Source: Melioribacteraceae bacterium 4301-Me (GTDB lineage Bacteria; Bacteroidota; Ignavibacteria; Ignavibacteriales; Melioribacteraceae). Taken from it: a stretch of DNA of 64,000 nucleotides. Position numbers and translations under genes: made by a program. Location: NCBI GenBank assembly GCA_041538185.1, contig JBGORM010000002.1, forward strand, positions 372,001 through 436,000, in the 5' to 3' direction. This document shows, in pieces, positions 19,629 to 29,034 of this stretch. The notes beneath the pieces were generated by a model, which did not search any database, was not told the origin of the DNA, and saw only the letters and a list, made by a program, of their open reading frames with translations. The number at the start of each line of letters is the position of its first letter. Positions within the stretch are counted from its first letter, which is position 1.

Positions 19629-20613
19629 TGTGAGCTTTGCATATCCTGTATTTCTCTATCTTTTAATTTTATTACCGATTATTTTCTATTATTATTGGAA
19701 AAAGAAAAATAGCATTACTCCAGATTTAACTTTTTCATCATTAGAAATTTTTAAGGAGCTTAAACCAACTACAAAGGAAAAACTAAAACATGTACCAGCT
19801 GTTTTAAGAACGCTTTCTCTTGGTTTTTTAATAGTAGCATTGGCAAGGCCACAAACATTCTCGTCAGGACAAAATATTTTTACTGAAGGAATAGATATAG
19901 TAATGCTGCTTGATATTTCTGGCAGTATGCTTGCTGAAGATTTTAAACCTAACCGCGTAGAAGCCGCAAAAAATGTAATAGACGATTTTATTGAAGGAAG
20001 AGTGTCGGATAGAATTGGTCTTGTTGTTTTTGCGCGTGATAGTTTTACTCAATGCCCTTTAACTATTGATTACACAGTTTTAAGAAATTTATTAAAACAA
20101 ATTCATACTGGTATGATTGAAGATGGTACAGCTATAGGTAATGCAATTGCAAACGGGGTAAATAGACTTAAAGATAGCAAAGCCAAAAGTAAAGTTATGA
20201 TATTATTAACTGACGGTGTTAATAATGCGGGCGAAGTTGACCCTATCACTGCAGCTCAAATTGCCGCAAAATTTGGTATTAGGATTTATACAATAGGTGT
20301 TGGTACAATGGGCGAAGCACCTTATCCATTTCAAACACCTTTTGGTATACGATACCAAATGGTGCCAGTAGAAATTGATGAAAACTTGTTGCAGCAAATT
20401 GCCTCGATAACAGGTGGCAAATATTTCCGAGCTACTAATAATCAAAAATTGAAAGAGATTTATTCGTCTATTGATAAACTTGAAAAAACAAAAGTTGAGG
20501 TTACTTCTTATAGACATGCAACCGAATTGTTCTATAACTGGGTTGGTGCTGCTATTATTCTTTTATTTTTTGAATTTGTTTTAAATAGAACTTATTTAAG
20601 AAAATTACCTTAA
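19618..20613 (+). CDS. batA: BatA, membrane VWA-domain protein
   Basis: A 331-residue protein with N-terminal transmembrane segments (about residues 9-26 and 61-78), a VWA domain, and a C-terminal transmembrane helix. The MIDAS metal motif is D99-I-S-G-S103 and the later TDGVNNAG completes it, so metal-dependent protein binding is likely intact. BatA was named from the Bacteroides aerotolerance operon. Its position directly before a second VWA gene is the standard batA-batB order. Confidence 0.92.
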   Translation: MFNNVSFAYPVFLYLLILLPIIFYYYWKKKNSITPDLTFSSLEIFKELKPTTKEKLKHVPAVLRTLSLGFLIVALARPQTFSSGQNIFTEGIDIVMLLDISGSMLAEDFKPNRVEAAKNVIDDFIEGRVSDRIGLVVFARDSFTQCPLTIDYTVLRNLLKQIHTGMIEDGTAIGNAIANGVNRLKDSKAKSKVMILLTDGVNNAGEVDPITAAQIAAKFGIRIYTIGVGTMGEAPYPFQTPFGIRYQMVPVEIDENLLQQIASITGGKYFRATNNQKLKEIYSSIDKLEKTKVEVTSYRHATELFYNWVGAAIILLFFEFVLNRTYLRKLP

Positions 20614-20618
20614 GTAAT

Positions 20619-21659
20619 ATGTTTCGATTTGCTCATCCTGAATTTCTTTACCTTTTTCTTTTGCTGCCAATAATGATTGGCTTGTATTGGCTTACATTTA
20701 CGAAGCAAAATAAAATGCTTTCTTTCTTTATCGGTGAAAAACTCCATAAAATTTTATTCCCTAATAGAAGTATTTTTAAATCCCATCTTAAATTCTTTTT
20801 GACGCTTTTTGCTTTCTCGCTTCTTATATTTGCTTTTGCTAACCCGCAAATTGGTACTAAAATAGAAGACGTGAAACAAGTTGGCATTGATGTTTATATT
20901 TGTCTCGATGTTTCATTAAGTATGACAGCTGAAGATGTAAAACCAAACCGATTAGAAAAAGCTAAATATGAAATATCTCAGCTAATGCAAAAACTAAACG
21001 GCGACAGGATAGGCTTAATAATTTTTGCTGGGCAGGCGTATGTACAGTTTCCGTTGACTTCTGATTATTCAGCTGCAAATTTATTTTTATCTGCAGTTAA
21101 TACTAATAGCGTTCCGCAACCCGGTACAGCTATAGCATCTGCAATTGAACTTGCAACAAAATCATTTAATTATAATGACCAAACAAAGAAAGCAATTATT
21201 GTTATAACTGACGGTGAAGACCACGAAGGCGATATTGATAAAGCAGTCGATGAGGCTGTATCAAAAGATATTATGATTTATACTATTGGCTTCGGCTCGC
21301 CGACCGGTGTACCTATACCAATTTACGATTCTTCGGGAAATCAAATAGGTTACAAGAAAGACGCTCAAGGTAATATTGTATTGACCAAACTTGACCAATC
21401 AATACTGCAGGAAATTGCTCAGAAAGGTAATGGTAAATTTTATCTGGGCTCCAATAATCAAGATGAGCTTGATAAAATTTACAAAGATCTTTCAAATATT
21501 GAGAAGAGTGAATACGGTACAAAAAAAATCACTGATTATGAAGACCGTTTTTATTATTTACTTTTTTTAGCTTTATTAATTCTTATTGTTGAATTTTTTA
21601 TTCCGTTAAATAAGTCAAAACTTTTTGCAAGATTAGAAAGTATAAGTGAAAAAAAATAA
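20619..21659 (+). CDS. batB: BatB, membrane VWA-domain protein
   Basis: A 346-residue paralogue of BatA with two N-terminal membrane helices, a VWA domain and a C-terminal membrane helix. Its MIDAS motif is D97-V-S-L-S101, so the metal-binding D-x-S-x-S is preserved although the central Gly is Leu. The later TDGEDHEGD supplies the other MIDAS acidic residue. It begins 5 bases after batA and ends 5 bases before batC. Confidence 0.92.
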   Translation: MFRFAHPEFLYLFLLLPIMIGLYWLTFTKQNKMLSFFIGEKLHKILFPNRSIFKSHLKFFLTLFAFSLLIFAFANPQIGTKIEDVKQVGIDVYICLDVSLSMTAEDVKPNRLEKAKYEISQLMQKLNGDRIGLIIFAGQAYVQFPLTSDYSAANLFLSAVNTNSVPQPGTAIASAIELATKSFNYNDQTKKAIIVITDGEDHEGDIDKAVDEAVSKDIMIYTIGFGSPTGVPIPIYDSSGNQIGYKKDAQGNIVLTKLDQSILQEIAQKGNGKFYLGSNNQDELDKIYKDLSNIEKSEYGTKKITDYEDRFYYLLFLALLILIVEFFIPLNKSKLFARLESISEKK

Positions 21660-21664
21660 GAACT

Positions 21665-22399
21665 ATGTTGTTAAGAGAAATAAATATCGCCTGTATTCTT
21701 TTGTTTTTCTTTTTGATTAATATTAATGCACAAAGTATAAGGTCGCTAAATAATCAGGGAGTTGAACTCTACAGTCAAAAAAAATATTCTGACGCTGAGG
21801 TAAATTTTAGGAAATCTTTAGAAAAAGATTCAAAGTTATTTAAGGGTTATTTTAATTTGGGCGATGCGCTTTACAAACAAGGTCGCTATGATGAGGCAGC
21901 TCAGCAATTTAAAAATGCCTTAAGTTTAGCAAAAGATAAAGACGAAAAAGCTAAAGCGTTTCATAACCTTGGAAATGCTTTGTTAAAAAATGATAAATTA
22001 AACGAGAGTATCGAGGCTTATAAAAATTCACTTAAACTTAATCCCAACGACTATGATACAAAATATAATCTATCATACGCATTAAGCAAGTTAAGACAGC
22101 AACAGAACCAAAATAAGAATGACAACAAAAACCAAAACAAAAATAATAACCAAAAGCAAAATCAACAGAACCAGAAAAACGATAACAATAAACAAAACAA
22201 AGACCAAAGGAATGATCAGCAGCAAAATCAACACCAGAATCAACAGAATAAACAAAACTCACAAGGTCAATCAAAGAATCAAATATCTAAAGAAGAAGCT
22301 GAAAGAATTTTAAATGCACTTAAAAATAATGAGGCTGAAATACAAAAACAGCTTAAGAGAAATCAAGGTAAACCTATAAAGACCGATAAAGATTGGTAA
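21665..22399 (+). CDS. batC: BatC, TPR protein with Gln/Asn-rich tail
   Basis: A 244-residue exported protein. A signal peptide (about 1-22, ending NAQ) is followed by three TPR repeats (about residues 27-140). Residues 145-206 consist almost only of Asn, Gln, Lys and Asp, a long low-complexity linker, followed by a short helix (about 209-235). BatC homologues often end in such polar tails. It probably scaffolds the periplasmic side of the Bat complex. Confidence 0.9.
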   Translation: MLLREINIACILLFFFLININAQSIRSLNNQGVELYSQKKYSDAEVNFRKSLEKDSKLFKGYFNLGDALYKQGRYDEAAQQFKNALSLAKDKDEKAKAFHNLGNALLKNDKLNESIEAYKNSLKLNPNDYDTKYNLSYALSKLRQQQNQNKNDNKNQNKNNNQKQNQQNQKNDNNKQNKDQRNDQQQNQHQNQQNKQNSQGQSKNQISKEEAERILNALKNNEAEIQKQLKRNQGKPIKTDKDW

Positions 22400-22419
22400 T
22401 TTGGAAACAAGAAAACTCT

Positions 22420-24261
22420 ATGAAAGAAAAAAATAAAATAGCAAAGTTCTTATACCTTTTCTTTTGGTTTGCTTTAATTGTTCAGCTTAAAGCACAACAA
22501 TTTACTGCATCAGTTGACAGAACCACAGTAGGCGAGAACGAAACTTTTCAAGTAGATTTTACGTTTAGTGCTTCCGATATTAATGGTATAAGCAATTTCA
22601 AACCGCCTGCTTTTTCTAATTTTAAAATTCTTTCAGGACCTAATCAATCAACGAGCATGCAATTTATTAATGGGACTTCTTCTGCATCTGTTACTTATTC
22701 ATATATTTTAACTCCATCATCTGTGGGAGAATTTGAGATAGGACAAGCTACTGTATCTTATAAAGGCAAAAATTATTTTACCAACCCATTAAAAGTAAAA
22801 GTAATTAAAGGCACTACTCAACCAAATCGCACTTCCAACGATACTGGGATATCTACAAATGAAATTGCTAAAAATTTATTTATTGTCGCAGAAGTAGATA
22901 AAAAAAGAGCATATCTGGGCGAACAAGTTACAGTAACATATAAACTTTATACACGATTAAATATTTCATCGCCTCAGATTGCTAAGCTGCCTACTTATGA
23001 GGGTTTTTGGGCAGAGGAAATTGATATGCCTAATACCATAAATTTTGATGTGGGTATGTACAATGGTGAGAGATACCGTGTAGCAAAACTTAAAGAAGTA
23101 GCGCTCTTTCCGTCTAAAACCGGCAAACTAAAAGTAACTCCCTTTGAACTAAATATACCTGTGATTGTTAGAAAAAAAAGCAGAGGCAACAATTTTTTTG
23201 ATGACTTTTTTAACGACTCTTTTTTTGGCACGACGCAAACCGTGAACTACGAGGCGAAATCCAATACAGTAGAAATACAGGTAGATCCCCTCCCATCGGA
23301 AAATGTCCCTAAATCTTTCAATGGCGCGGTAGGTAATTTTTCACTTAAGGCAAGTGTTGACAAAAATAACGTTCAAACCAATGAAGGATTTACATTGAGA
23401 ATTGTAGTAAGCGGGACAGGTAATTTTAAATTGCTTAACCTCCCGCAGTTAATTTTACCTGCTGGTTTTGAAAAGTATGACCCTAAGGTAATTGAAAATA
23501 TTAATCGTACTAAGACTATTAGCGGACAAAAAATATACGACTATTTGATTATTCCACGTACTCCCGGTGAAAAAGAAATTCCTCCAATTGAGTTTTCTTA
23601 TTTTAACCCAACAACTAAAAGGTATGTTACGCTGACTACCTCATCCTTTAAAATTAATGTTACAAAAGCTGCAGGAGAATATACTTCAATTTCGCCAGGT
23701 TTGTCGAAGGAGGATATTAAGCTTTTGAGCGAAGATATACGATATATAAAAACTTCTGATTTTAATTTAAAACCTAAAGAAGAAACATCAATTATAAAAA
23801 ATTGGTTTTGGGCTGGAGTGATTGTTCCCATAATTACTTTTATTGGTGTAATTGGATTTGTAAAAAGAAGAGAAAAAATATCGAGTAACCTTGCTTTGCT
23901 TCGTTTTCAAAAAGCAGAGAAATCTGCTAAACAAAGGCTTAGAATTGCAAAAAAAGCATTGGATAATAATGATATAAAAAATTTCTACAGTGAATTATCA
24001 CAAGCTTTATTTGGTTACTTGGAAGATAAATTAAATATTCAAAAATCTGAGTTTACCCTTGACCTTGCCTTAAATAAACTTGCCGAAATGAATATTGACC
24101 AAGTTTACATTGAAAAGACAAAATCCTTAGCTGAAAAATGTGAATTAGCTCGTTTTGCTCCTGTGAATAACATGGATAATATTTTAGATGTGTACAACGA
24201 GTCTGTTAAGTTAATTGTAAATCTTGAAAATTCAATTGAACAGAGGAGAAGAAAAAAATGA
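22420..24261 (+). CDS. batD: BatD, oxygen-tolerance membrane protein
   Basis: A 613-residue protein with a signal peptide (ending near KAQ), several Ig-like beta domains over residues 20-440, one transmembrane helix (near residue 470), and a cytoplasmic helical domain (about 490-600). The start FTASVDRTTVGENETFQVDFTF is the classic BatD N-terminus. An in-frame TTG at 22393 overlaps the batC stop; I prefer the ATG at 22420, which gives a proper signal peptide. It overlaps batE by 4 bases. Confidence 0.9.
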   Translation: MKEKNKIAKFLYLFFWFALIVQLKAQQFTASVDRTTVGENETFQVDFTFSASDINGISNFKPPAFSNFKILSGPNQSTSMQFINGTSSASVTYSYILTPSSVGEFEIGQATVSYKGKNYFTNPLKVKVIKGTTQPNRTSNDTGISTNEIAKNLFIVAEVDKKRAYLGEQVTVTYKLYTRLNISSPQIAKLPTYEGFWAEEIDMPNTINFDVGMYNGERYRVAKLKEVALFPSKTGKLKVTPFELNIPVIVRKKSRGNNFFDDFFNDSFFGTTQTVNYEAKSNTVEIQVDPLPSENVPKSFNGAVGNFSLKASVDKNNVQTNEGFTLRIVVSGTGNFKLLNLPQLILPAGFEKYDPKVIENINRTKTISGQKIYDYLIIPRTPGEKEIPPIEFSYFNPTTKRYVTLTTSSFKINVTKAAGEYTSISPGLSKEDIKLLSEDIRYIKTSDFNLKPKEETSIIKNWFWAGVIVPIITFIGVIGFVKRREKISSNLALLRFQKAEKSAKQRLRIAKKALDNNDIKNFYSELSQALFGYLEDKLNIQKSEFTLDLALNKLAEMNIDQVYIEKTKSLAEKCELARFAPVNNMDNILDVYNESVKLIVNLENSIEQRRRKK

Positions 24262-25031
24262 TTCTTAAATTCTCTTATAAGATTTTAATTTTTTTCTTCT
24301 TTGTAATTTTTTCAGTAAGTGCAGTTTATTCGCAATCAGTCGAACAATTGATGAAGCAGGGCAACGATTTGTACCAAAAAGGTGATTACGAGCAGGCAAT
24401 TAATATGTATTCTGAAATTTTGAACAAGGGTTATGAAAGTGCACCATTATACTACAACTTAGCTAATGCTTATTTTAGAGCTAATAAATTAGGGCTTGCA
24501 ATCTTATACTATGAAAAAGGATTAAAATTAAAACCTGATGATGAGGATATTCAATACAATTTAAAAATTGCTAATTCGAGAACTGTAGATAAAATACAAG
24601 AATTGCCTAAGCTGTTCTTTGCCCAATGGTGGGAAATTTTAATAACCTCCCTTTCAATTAACGCTCTATCAGTTTTATTAATAATTGTATTTATTGCTTT
24701 TTTATCATCTGTTGCGGTTTATCTGCTTTCAAAAAATTTCAGATTGCAAAGAGCTTCATTTTTTAGCGGCTCAATAATTCTTGCGTTGCTAATTATTGTC
24801 TTAATTGTCTTTATAGCACGTATAAACCGGGAAACTTCATCTAACTACGCAGTTTTAATTGAACCTTCTATTACTGCTAAGATAGCACCAGACGAAAAAA
24901 GTAGTGATGCATTTCTTATTCATGAAGGCATAAAATTTCAGCTTTTAGACCACGTCAACGGCTGGTCTGAAATTAAACTTAATGATGGTAAAATAGGATG
25001 GTTGCCAGATAATTCTTTTGGAAAAATTTAA
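24258..25031 (+). CDS. batE: BatE, TPR and SH3-like membrane protein
   Basis: A 257-residue protein with a signal peptide (ending YSQ), two or three TPR repeats (about residues 29-110), two transmembrane helices (about 132-154 and 166-188), and a C-terminal SH3-like domain (about 200-255) closing with GWSEIKLNDGKIGWLPDNSF. This is the standard BatE layout. It is the last gene of the operon, and an 820-bp noncoding stretch follows. Confidence 0.9.
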   Translation: MILKFSYKILIFFFFVIFSVSAVYSQSVEQLMKQGNDLYQKGDYEQAINMYSEILNKGYESAPLYYNLANAYFRANKLGLAILYYEKGLKLKPDDEDIQYNLKIANSRTVDKIQELPKLFFAQWWEILITSLSINALSVLLIIVFIAFLSSVAVYLLSKNFRLQRASFFSGSIILALLIIVLIVFIARINRETSSNYAVLIEPSITAKIAPDEKSSDAFLIHEGIKFQLLDHVNGWSEIKLNDGKIGWLPDNSFGKI

Positions 25032-25850
25032 TCCAAAGATTCAGTGTTATTGGTTTTAGACCTATTTCTGTGGGCGAGTTTTTCAATAAGCTAAAAATGT
25101 TTATTTTTTCTTTACCATGTTATTAAGATTAAAAAAGGATATGGTGTTATAATGATTCGCCGCTTTGAGGTAACTAAGCCTTAAACGTAAGAAGTAATTA
25201 ACATTATTAGCACGCCGTGAATGGTTGATCCTTCCAATACTCAGAGTGATTAGCCTTATTGCTTTATTGTTTAAAGTGACTGCAATAACAATTCTTACGA
25301 AGATTTAAGACTGCACTCAATTGATGGTATGTGTAATTACGCAATAAATTTTCCTAAGATTTTTATTTGTTATTTAATAAGCAGTTTAATTAACATTAAC
25401 TGCTGTTTGCCAGTTCAAAGGCAAATTTCACTGCTGTCCAAAATAATTTTGAAATCAAATCCCGAAGGGATGAATTACCAAATAAATTTAGAAAACTTCA
25501 TGATTTTGGACTATTCTACTTGTCTTGTAAATCAATCCCTATCTCGTCCCTACGGGACTTTTAACTTTAGTTTGATATTTATTTATTCTATAACTATATA
25601 ATCCCTAAAGGGATTACATTGGTTTATGCATAATCAAGGCTTTATTGTCCAGTCAGGACAAAATATTTATAGGATAAAGAACAAAGAAATAGATTAAGTC
25701 CCTTTAGGGACGAAATAAAAAATATATTGGACAGATATGGCAAGTTTATTAAAAATTTGGACTTAGTCTTTCGGTTTTGAATAAAGTTTTTGTATCTTGA
25801 AATAGATTTATTTTATTAAAAACATATCACATTTAAGAAAGGTTGAACTT
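25032..25850. other. Intergenic region with a cluster of short palindromes
   Basis: About 820 bp separates batE from the Cys-Pro repeat protein gene. The first 400 bp shows no gene, tRNA or clear terminator. From 25460 to 25711 it contains four short palindromes described separately. A 90-codon open frame at 25329-25601 runs through the repeats and looks accidental. AAAGG at about 25841 is the likely ribosome site of the next gene. Confidence 0.6.
25460..25711. repeat. Cluster of four TCCCT-AGGGA type palindromes
   Basis: Four copies of one palindrome type lie within 250 bp: TCCCGAAGGGA at 25460-25470, GTCCCTACGGGAC at 25546-25558, AATCCCTAAAGGGATT at 25600-25615, and GTCCCTTTAGGGAC at 25698-25711. 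Each can form a 5-6 bp hairpin with a tiny loop. The arms are kept complementary while the central bases vary. No coding function is apparent. Confidence 0.75.
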
Positions 25851-26195
25851 ATGAAGAAGAAAATAATTGGCAGTGCGATATTATTGTTAATTCTTTTTCT
25901 TGGTGCAGTACCAACATCTAATGAGCTGCACAGCAATAAACACAGGTTTAATAAATGCCCTTACTTAAATCAAATTGGTTGGGGAGATAGCGACTCTTTA
26001 GTTTGTCCATATATGCAATATCGAATTGAAAATTTTAATTACGAAAAGCAAGATTGTCCTTTTATGAATGAATATCCATACCTTAACGAACGTTTAAATA
26101 AATCTTTAGAGTGTCCTTATTTAAACAAAAAACACCAGAGGAAGTATATTTTAGAAAAAGAGATTTTTATCGATGACTTTTTGAAGAATACTTAA
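25851..26195 (+). CDS. Small secreted protein with four Cys-Pro repeat motifs
   Basis: A 114-residue protein of no family I recognise. A signal peptide (about residues 1-20) precedes a short mature region with four cysteines, each in a repeated motif: CPYLN (36-40), CPYMQ (52-56), CPFMN (69-73) and CPYLN (88-92). A fifth copy, YPYLN (75-79), lacks the Cys. Cysteine spacing is 16, 17 and 19 residues. Cys-Pro pairs are known as heme regulatory motifs, and CxxM pairs can bind copper, so metal or heme binding outside the cytoplasm is a fair hypothesis but unproven. Upstream AAAGG supports the ATG. The gene stands alone. Confidence 0.7.
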   Translation: MKKKIIGSAILLLILFLGAVPTSNELHSNKHRFNKCPYLNQIGWGDSDSLVCPYMQYRIENFNYEKQDCPFMNEYPYLNERLNKSLECPYLNKKHQRKYILEKEIFIDDFLKNT

Positions 26196-26254
26196 TAAAA
26201 TTTTTGTATTCACTAATATTAATTAATACCTGCTAATTTTTTTTCTTAGTAACG

Positions 26255-27355
26255 ATGGACAATAATATTAATGCTAAAAAATACAATAATATAAAACTTG
26301 TCGTAGGTATTACCGAAGCTATTCTTTCTTTTATTTTGCTTTTTCTTTTTATCAAATTAGGATGGAGTAAGTACTTAGAGAATTCAATACGAATTTATTT
26401 TCAGAATAATTATTTGGTTTTTCTTGTGTTTATTGTAATTACCGGCATTGTAGTTAACTTGATTTTTTCTCCGTTTAGTTATTATACAGGATTTTATTTG
26501 GAGCACAAGTACGGATTGTCTAATCAAACTTTTTATCAATGGATTTGGGAAAATTTTAAAAGCGCTCTTGTGGGTGGACTTATAGGTCTGCCGCTCCTCT
26601 TACTGTTTTATTTTATATTAAATACGTTTGGAAATCTATGGTGGCTTCCGTTTGCTGTGATTTTGTTTTTTGTCTCGGTTATACTTGCTCAAGTAGTACC
26701 AATTTTAATTCTCCCTCTTTTTTATAAGGTTACACCTATTAACAATAATGATGTAGAAAAAAGAATTAAAGAGCTTTCAAAGCAAAGTGGACTTGATGTT
26801 AAAAATGTGTATCAATTTAATATGAGTAAAAATACTAAAAAGGCTAATGCAGCGTTTAGTGGACTTGGAAAAACCAAGAGAGTATTGCTCGGAGATACTT
26901 TACTTAATAATTATTCAAGTGACGAAATTGAAACTGTCATTGCTCACGAGCTAGGTCATTATAAACACAAGCATATCATTAAGAACATTGCAATAGGAAC
27001 ATTCTTTAGTTTTGTAACTTTATTTTTACTTGCTGAGTTGTATCAAATTTCTATAGCATGGTTTGGCTTTAGCTCTATTACACAGATATCAGCACTACCA
27101 GTAATTGCATTGTGGGGTATGTTAATTGCACTTATCGAAACTCCAATTTCAAATTATATCTCAAGAAAATTTGAATATCAAGCAGATGAATATGCTGTGC
27201 TTGTTACAAAGAAAAAGGAAGCCTTTTTAAATACATTAAATAAGTTAACTAATCAAAATTTAGCTGATCGTGAACCCCATCCTTTTGTGGAATGGTTTTT
27301 TTACAGTCACCCTTCAATTAAAAAACGTGAAAAGCATATACAAAAGCTTAGTTAA
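26255..27355 (+). CDS. M48-family membrane metalloprotease (Ste24-like)
   Basis: A 366-residue multi-pass protease. Hydrophobic helices occupy about residues 15-36, 53-75, 105-122 and 130-157. The zinc site is H231-E-L-G-H235, with the third ligand E307 in SRKFEYQADEYA, as in CAAX prenyl protease 1/HtpX-type enzymes. Two more hydrophobic helices lie between these. The length is somewhat below the roughly 410 residues of typical Ste24 homologues, the shortfall being at the N-terminus. It probably acts in membrane-protein quality control. Confidence 0.88.
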   Translation: MDNNINAKKYNNIKLVVGITEAILSFILLFLFIKLGWSKYLENSIRIYFQNNYLVFLVFIVITGIVVNLIFSPFSYYTGFYLEHKYGLSNQTFYQWIWENFKSALVGGLIGLPLLLLFYFILNTFGNLWWLPFAVILFFVSVILAQVVPILILPLFYKVTPINNNDVEKRIKELSKQSGLDVKNVYQFNMSKNTKKANAAFSGLGKTKRVLLGDTLLNNYSSDEIETVIAHELGHYKHKHIIKNIAIGTFFSFVTLFLLAELYQISIAWFGFSSITQISALPVIALWGMLIALIETPISNYISRKFEYQADEYAVLVTKKKEAFLNTLNKLTNQNLADREPHPFVEWFFYSHPSIKKREKHIQKLS

Positions 27356-27696
27356 ACCCAAATTTTCCACTAGCCTGCTGGCAGGTTAATAAAATGGGAA
27401 TCCATCACTTCGTGAAAGGCGGGTTAGATTTTATGATAAAAATTTTGAAAAAAAGCCAAAATGATCTTATAAGATTATTTTTGTTCTTGTTAATGCAAAT
27501 TTCTTTTGGCTAAATATCTATTATTTTTATTAGGAATGAGATTTATCTTATATGTTATTTATGTTAAAACTTGGCTTTCTATCTCATAAATCTTAAAGAC
27601 TTTTTTCGTTCTTAATAGTCAATCCCATATATTTTAGTGGAATTATTAATATTAATTTTATCATTATATTTGTATTGAACTAAGAGATATTTATTT
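27356..27696. other. Intergenic region with degenerate repeats
   Basis: 340 bp between the M48 protease and a VWA lipoprotein gene. The left part carries palindromic repeats at 27373-27424. The rest is very AT-rich. TATATTTG at 27665-27672 fits the Bacteroidota -7 consensus 25 bases before the next start, but no -33 element is visible. I see no further gene. Confidence 0.4.
27373..27424. repeat. Palindromic repeat pair downstream of M48 gene
   Basis: CCTGCTGGCAGG at 27374-27385 is a near-perfect palindrome. It is followed by TGGGAATCCATCACTTCGTGA (about 27395-27415), which resembles, in inverted orientation, the CTTCGTGGATGGATTCCC at 58450-58467. It looks like a fragment of the same dispersed repeat family. 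Confidence 0.5.
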
Positions 27697-29001
27697 GTGA
27701 ATAAAAACAAATTAGGTGGGATAATTTTAACTAAGCTGCAATTGGGATTAGCGATTGTTATTTTATTGTTAATAGGTTCATGCAGTTTTGATAAAAACGC
27801 TTCTCCCAGCGCACCAGTTTTGACGAATAATCTAATTCCACAAAGCCCATCACCAGCTAACAATTCGACTGAGGAGTTGCTAGTAGTTAACCTGAAATGG
27901 GAGTCTGCAGCAGATAAATTTGATGTTTATTTCGATAGAAAAAACCCTCCCAATATATTAATTGCCAAAGATACAACAGCAAAAAAATTACTTCTAACAG
28001 GCTTGCAGTATGATACAAAATATTACTGGAAAGTTGTTGCTAAAACAATTTCAGGTTCAGAAGTAGAAGGACCAGTTTGGAATTTTACTACTATTGCTAA
28101 AAATATAAGTCAATTAAATGGGTATGCTTTTGTAAATTATGACGTAACTACAATGCCCCCTAATACAGTCAAAATTTTGTTTCAGGTAATTGATTTGAGC
28201 GGGAAAGGAATTACAAATCTAACTGAAAGTGATTTTGAAGTCTATGAAGACGGCGAGCCCATATCCATTTCTGAATCTGAGTTAAACATAAAAAAGAGAG
28301 AACAAATTCCTTATAATATTTATACCGTTTTAATGCTTGATAACAGTACTAGCTTAAAGGACAGCATAGAAACTGTTCGTATGAGTGTACATAGTTTGAT
28401 TAACAATTTATTGAAAAACCAACTTGTTTCTATTTATTCTTTTTCTGAAAGTCAATATAAACTACAAGATTTTACTTCAGATACTACCGTTTTATTAAAT
28501 GCACTTAACAATTATCAATTAGGATTTTCCACAACAGATTTGTATGGTTCCGTTATAAAGGGTGCTTCATTGTGGAAGGATTCCTATCAAAGAGATAGTA
28601 TTTCTCAAGGATGTATGGTAATATTTACAGACGGTAAAGATACACAAGGTTCTCACACTTTAGCCGAAGCATTAAATTCAATTAGTAACAAGATTGTTTT
28701 TACCGTTGGAGTTGGCAGCGAGCTGAACCCTGAAGTTTTAACTAGAATAGGAACTGGAGGTTTTTTTAGAGCTGCTGACTTGAACGATTTAGAGAAGGAA
28801 TTTATTGATATTCAGAATAAAGTTTTAAATTATGCTAACAGCTTTTATTTGCTTACATATCAAAGTCCTAAAAGAGGCAATAAGGAACATACATTGTATA
28901 TCAAAATAAAGAATAATAACTATTCTGGAGAAAGTTCTACATTAATTGCAACGTATAACAGTAATGATTTTTCTTCAAAAGCTATAGTGCTTAACAAATA
29001 A
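27697..29001 (+). CDS. Lipoprotein with fibronectin-III-like and VWA domains
   Basis: A 434-residue predicted lipoprotein with a lipobox ending at C29 (LLIGSC). Residues about 45-135 look like a fibronectin type III module (KYYWKVVAKTISGSEVEGPVWNF). The VWA domain (about 205-400) has an N-terminal TESDFEVYEDGE segment typical of VWFA-related proteins, and its MIDAS keeps DNSTS plus FTDGKDTQG. It is probably outer-membrane anchored and binds a protein partner through metal. The start is GTG at 27697; GGTGGG lies inside the open frame, so a slightly later start is possible. It is unrelated to the Bat VWA genes in layout. Confidence 0.8.
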   Translation: MNKNKLGGIILTKLQLGLAIVILLLIGSCSFDKNASPSAPVLTNNLIPQSPSPANNSTEELLVVNLKWESAADKFDVYFDRKNPPNILIAKDTTAKKLLLTGLQYDTKYYWKVVAKTISGSEVEGPVWNFTTIAKNISQLNGYAFVNYDVTTMPPNTVKILFQVIDLSGKGITNLTESDFEVYEDGEPISISESELNIKKREQIPYNIYTVLMLDNSTSLKDSIETVRMSVHSLINNLLKNQLVSIYSFSESQYKLQDFTSDTTVLLNALNNYQLGFSTTDLYGSVIKGASLWKDSYQRDSISQGCMVIFTDGKDTQGSHTLAEALNSISNKIVFTVGVGSELNPEVLTRIGTGGFFRAADLNDLEKEFIDIQNKVLNYANSFYLLTYQSPKRGNKEHTLYIKIKNNNYSGESSTLIATYNSNDFSSKAIVLNK

Positions 29002-29034
29002 GTTTTACTTAATAAATTTAAGGGAAGGTTAACA

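Noticed and set aside
25329..25601. 90-codon open frame after batE
   Set aside because: It runs through the palindrome cluster, has no ribosome site and no domain character.
27373..27385. CCTGCTGGCAGG as a terminator of the M48 gene
   Set aside because: No T-run follows; it fits better with the dispersed palindromes.
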